53,884 bases of DNA from Woeseiaceae bacterium (GTDB lineage Bacteria > Pseudomonadota > Gammaproteobacteria > Steroidobacterales > Woeseiaceae): the NCBI GenBank assembly GCA_021773135.1, contig JAJFKP010000009.1, positions 1 through 53,884 on the forward strand, read 5' to 3'. The notes beneath the pieces are model-generated. The model was not told where the DNA came from, ran no database searches, and saw nothing but the letters and a program-made list of their open reading frames with translations. Of the stretch, positions 52,546 through 53,884 are shown piece after piece. The position numbers and the translations under genes were made by a program. Position 1 is the stretch's first letter; each line of letters begins with the position of its first letter.

Positions 52546-53884
52546 TTATTCAGGAAGCGTTGACTCCGCGTACGGATCCCGGTTGGGTGGCCGATTATCA
52601 GGACTGGCCGATGCGGGTCCACCGAGACCCAGCCGAGTCGGCACCGTTGCGTCGCTGATGCCTGCGATCGTTACATCCTGGCGTGCCACCACGTGCGCCA
52701 ACAGCGTTTCCACGATTTCCGGATGTTTTGCGGCAAGATCGGTCCGCTCATACGGATCCTCACCGATTCTAAATAACTGAGGCTGCAGCTTGCCGCCGGC
52801 GGCGTCACTCATCTGTACAAGCTTCCAGCCATTCTCGAAAACCGCGGCCCGATAGTTTTGCCGGTCGTGCATGGTCAGAATGCGCAACCGGTCTGGGGTC
52901 GCCTGACCCTCGTTAATGGCTAACCATTGGTTTGTCCCGTCCAACGGATTGGGCCATTCGGGCTTGATTGCCAGGGCGTGTAGCAAGGTCGGTAGCAGGT
53001 CCTCCACCGTGATCATTTCTGCGAACCGTGACCCGGCAACGACACGGCCCGGCCAGCGCACTACGGCCGGAACCCGAATACCGCCTTCCCAGGTCGTGAC
53101 CTTGCCACCGCGCAGCTCGCCATTGCTGGCGCCAAGTCGCGTTGAACCACCGTTGTCGCTCATGAACATGACGAGTGTTTCGTCGTAGAGACCTTCCGCA
53201 TGTAATGCCGACAGAACGCGCCCGATGCCGCGATCCATCTCACTCACCATAGCTGCGTATGTCCGACGATTAGGGTCACTGATGTCGGCATACTCAGCGA
53301 CTGCGGTCAACGGCGCCTGGAGCGGCGAATGTGGGGCATTGTACGCGACGTATAAAAACAGTGGCGCATTCGTGTCGCGCGACCTGATCATCCTGACGGC
53401 CTCATCCGTTATCAGGTTGGTCGAGTAACCTTCCTCGTCCAGGGTTTTCCCGTTGCGCTGCCAGTCGACGCCACGCCAGTAGGTGTGTTGTTCGTAGTTG
53501 ATGAAGCCGCCCAGGTGCCCGTAAAAATGATCGAAACCGCGACTCGTCGGATGATACGGCAGCCTGTTCGGGCCGAGGTGCCATTTGCCGATGGCAAAGG
53601 TCTGGTATCCCGCGTCCTGCAGGTACTCGGGCAGCAATTTCTCCCGGAGCGGCAATCCCTTGGTAAACCAGGGTTCGAAAGGAATAAGCACGCCGGTGTT
53701 CAGCGGAGAACGGCCGGTCATTAATGCGCCACGTGTAGGAGAGCACGCCGGATGAGTATAAAACCGCTCGAGAGCCACGCCCTCGGCTGCCAGCTGGTCG
53801 ATGGATGGCGTCCGAATTTCACTGCCGTGGTAACCGACATCTCCCCACCCCATGTCGTCAGCAACGAACACGACAAGGTTCGTT
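52546..53884 (-). CDS. Sulfatase (formylglycine type), N-terminus cut by window end
   Basis: About 445 residues of an arylsulfatase-type enzyme are visible; the N-terminus lies beyond the right edge. Family marks are FVADDMGWGDVGYHG (metal Asp pair), HPACSPTRGALMTGR with the Cys that is converted to formylglycine (C-x-P-x-R), GKWHLG and LVMFMSDNGGSTRLG (metal Asp-Asn). The end is TLPE. It cleaves sulfate esters, usually in the periplasm, and needs a formylglycine-generating enzyme encoded elsewhere. The natural substrate, for example a sulfated glycan, cannot be told. Its stop lies 20 bp from the convergent cupin gene. Confidence 0.9.
   Translation of the reverse strand, partial: TNLVVFVADDMGWGDVGYHGSEIRTPSIDQLAAEGVALERFYTHPACSPTRGALMTGRSPLNTGVLIPFEPWFTKGLPLREKLLPEYLQDAGYQTFAIGKWHLGPNRLPYHPTSRGFDHFYGHLGGFINYEQHTYWRGVDWQRNGKTLDEEGYSTNLITDEAVRMIRSRDTNAPLFLYVAYNAPHSPLQAPLTAVAEYADISDPNRRTYAAMVSEMDRGIGRVLSALHAEGLYDETLVMFMSDNGGSTRLGASNGELRGGKVTTWEGGIRVPAVVRWPGRVVAGSRFAEMITVEDLLPTLLHALAIKPEWPNPLDGTNQWLAINEGQATPDRLRILTMHDRQNYRAAVFENGWKLVQMSDAAGGKLQPQLFRIGEDPYERTDLAAKHPEIVETLLAHVVARQDVTIAGISDATVPTRLGLGGPASASPDNRPPNRDPYAESTLPE

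Overview
The window looks like chromosomal DNA of a free-living, probably marine gammaproteobacterium. The grounds are a TAXI-type TRAP transporter, a large TonB-dependent receptor, a PQQ dehydrogenase with its cytochrome c, a gammaproteobacterial-style rplY-pth-ychF block and several secreted families (DUF6491, DUF6152) common in Woeseia/Chromatiales-like genomes. The lineage is inference. No integrase, transposase, phage gene or CRISPR array was seen.

Layout: (1) 1-395: a tandem 173-bp repeat built on a tRNA-Met(CAT)-like sequence whose T-loop is expanded by palindromes. (2) 788-3652: an overlapping operon of an MscS-like membrane protein, a membrane-less MgtE paralogue and MgtE. (3) 3675-24405: a glycogen locus. 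malQ-glgC-glgB-glgP-glgX run on the minus strand and glgA on the plus strand. Interleaved are five ATP-grasp ligases, two alpha/beta-hydrolase esterases and one S51/cyanophycinase-like hydrolase, in tightly coupled operons. This is the most interesting part: it reads as an undescribed amide- or ester-forming pathway tied to glycogen. (4) 24564-26944: exported PQQ dehydrogenase with a lanthanide-type active site plus diheme cytochrome c. (5) 27081-32121: two bacterial PH-domain membrane proteins co-operonic with a TAXI TRAP transporter. (6) 32111-34593: ychF, pth and rplY with a clear promoter and terminator. (7) 34811-44604: small secreted and accessory genes, an orphan ATP-grasp-like gene, a TonB receptor and an SGNH hydrolase, with several gene-free gaps. 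(8) 44886-53884: a DUF6152 pair, an acyltransferase-like protein lacking the catalytic His facing an ATP-grasp ligase, an exported PLP enzyme divergent from a Tat cupin, and a truncated sulfatase.

How the genes may work together: GlgC, GlgA and GlgB make ADP-glucose and branched glycogen, while GlgP, GlgX and MalQ take it apart. The ligase and hydrolase genes wrapped around glgA could make and cleave an amino-acid or peptide conjugate co-stored with, or attached to, glycogen; this is a hypothesis from gene order and motifs only. Counting 36331-37599 and 48318-49523, the window holds seven ATP-grasp or ATP-grasp-like genes.
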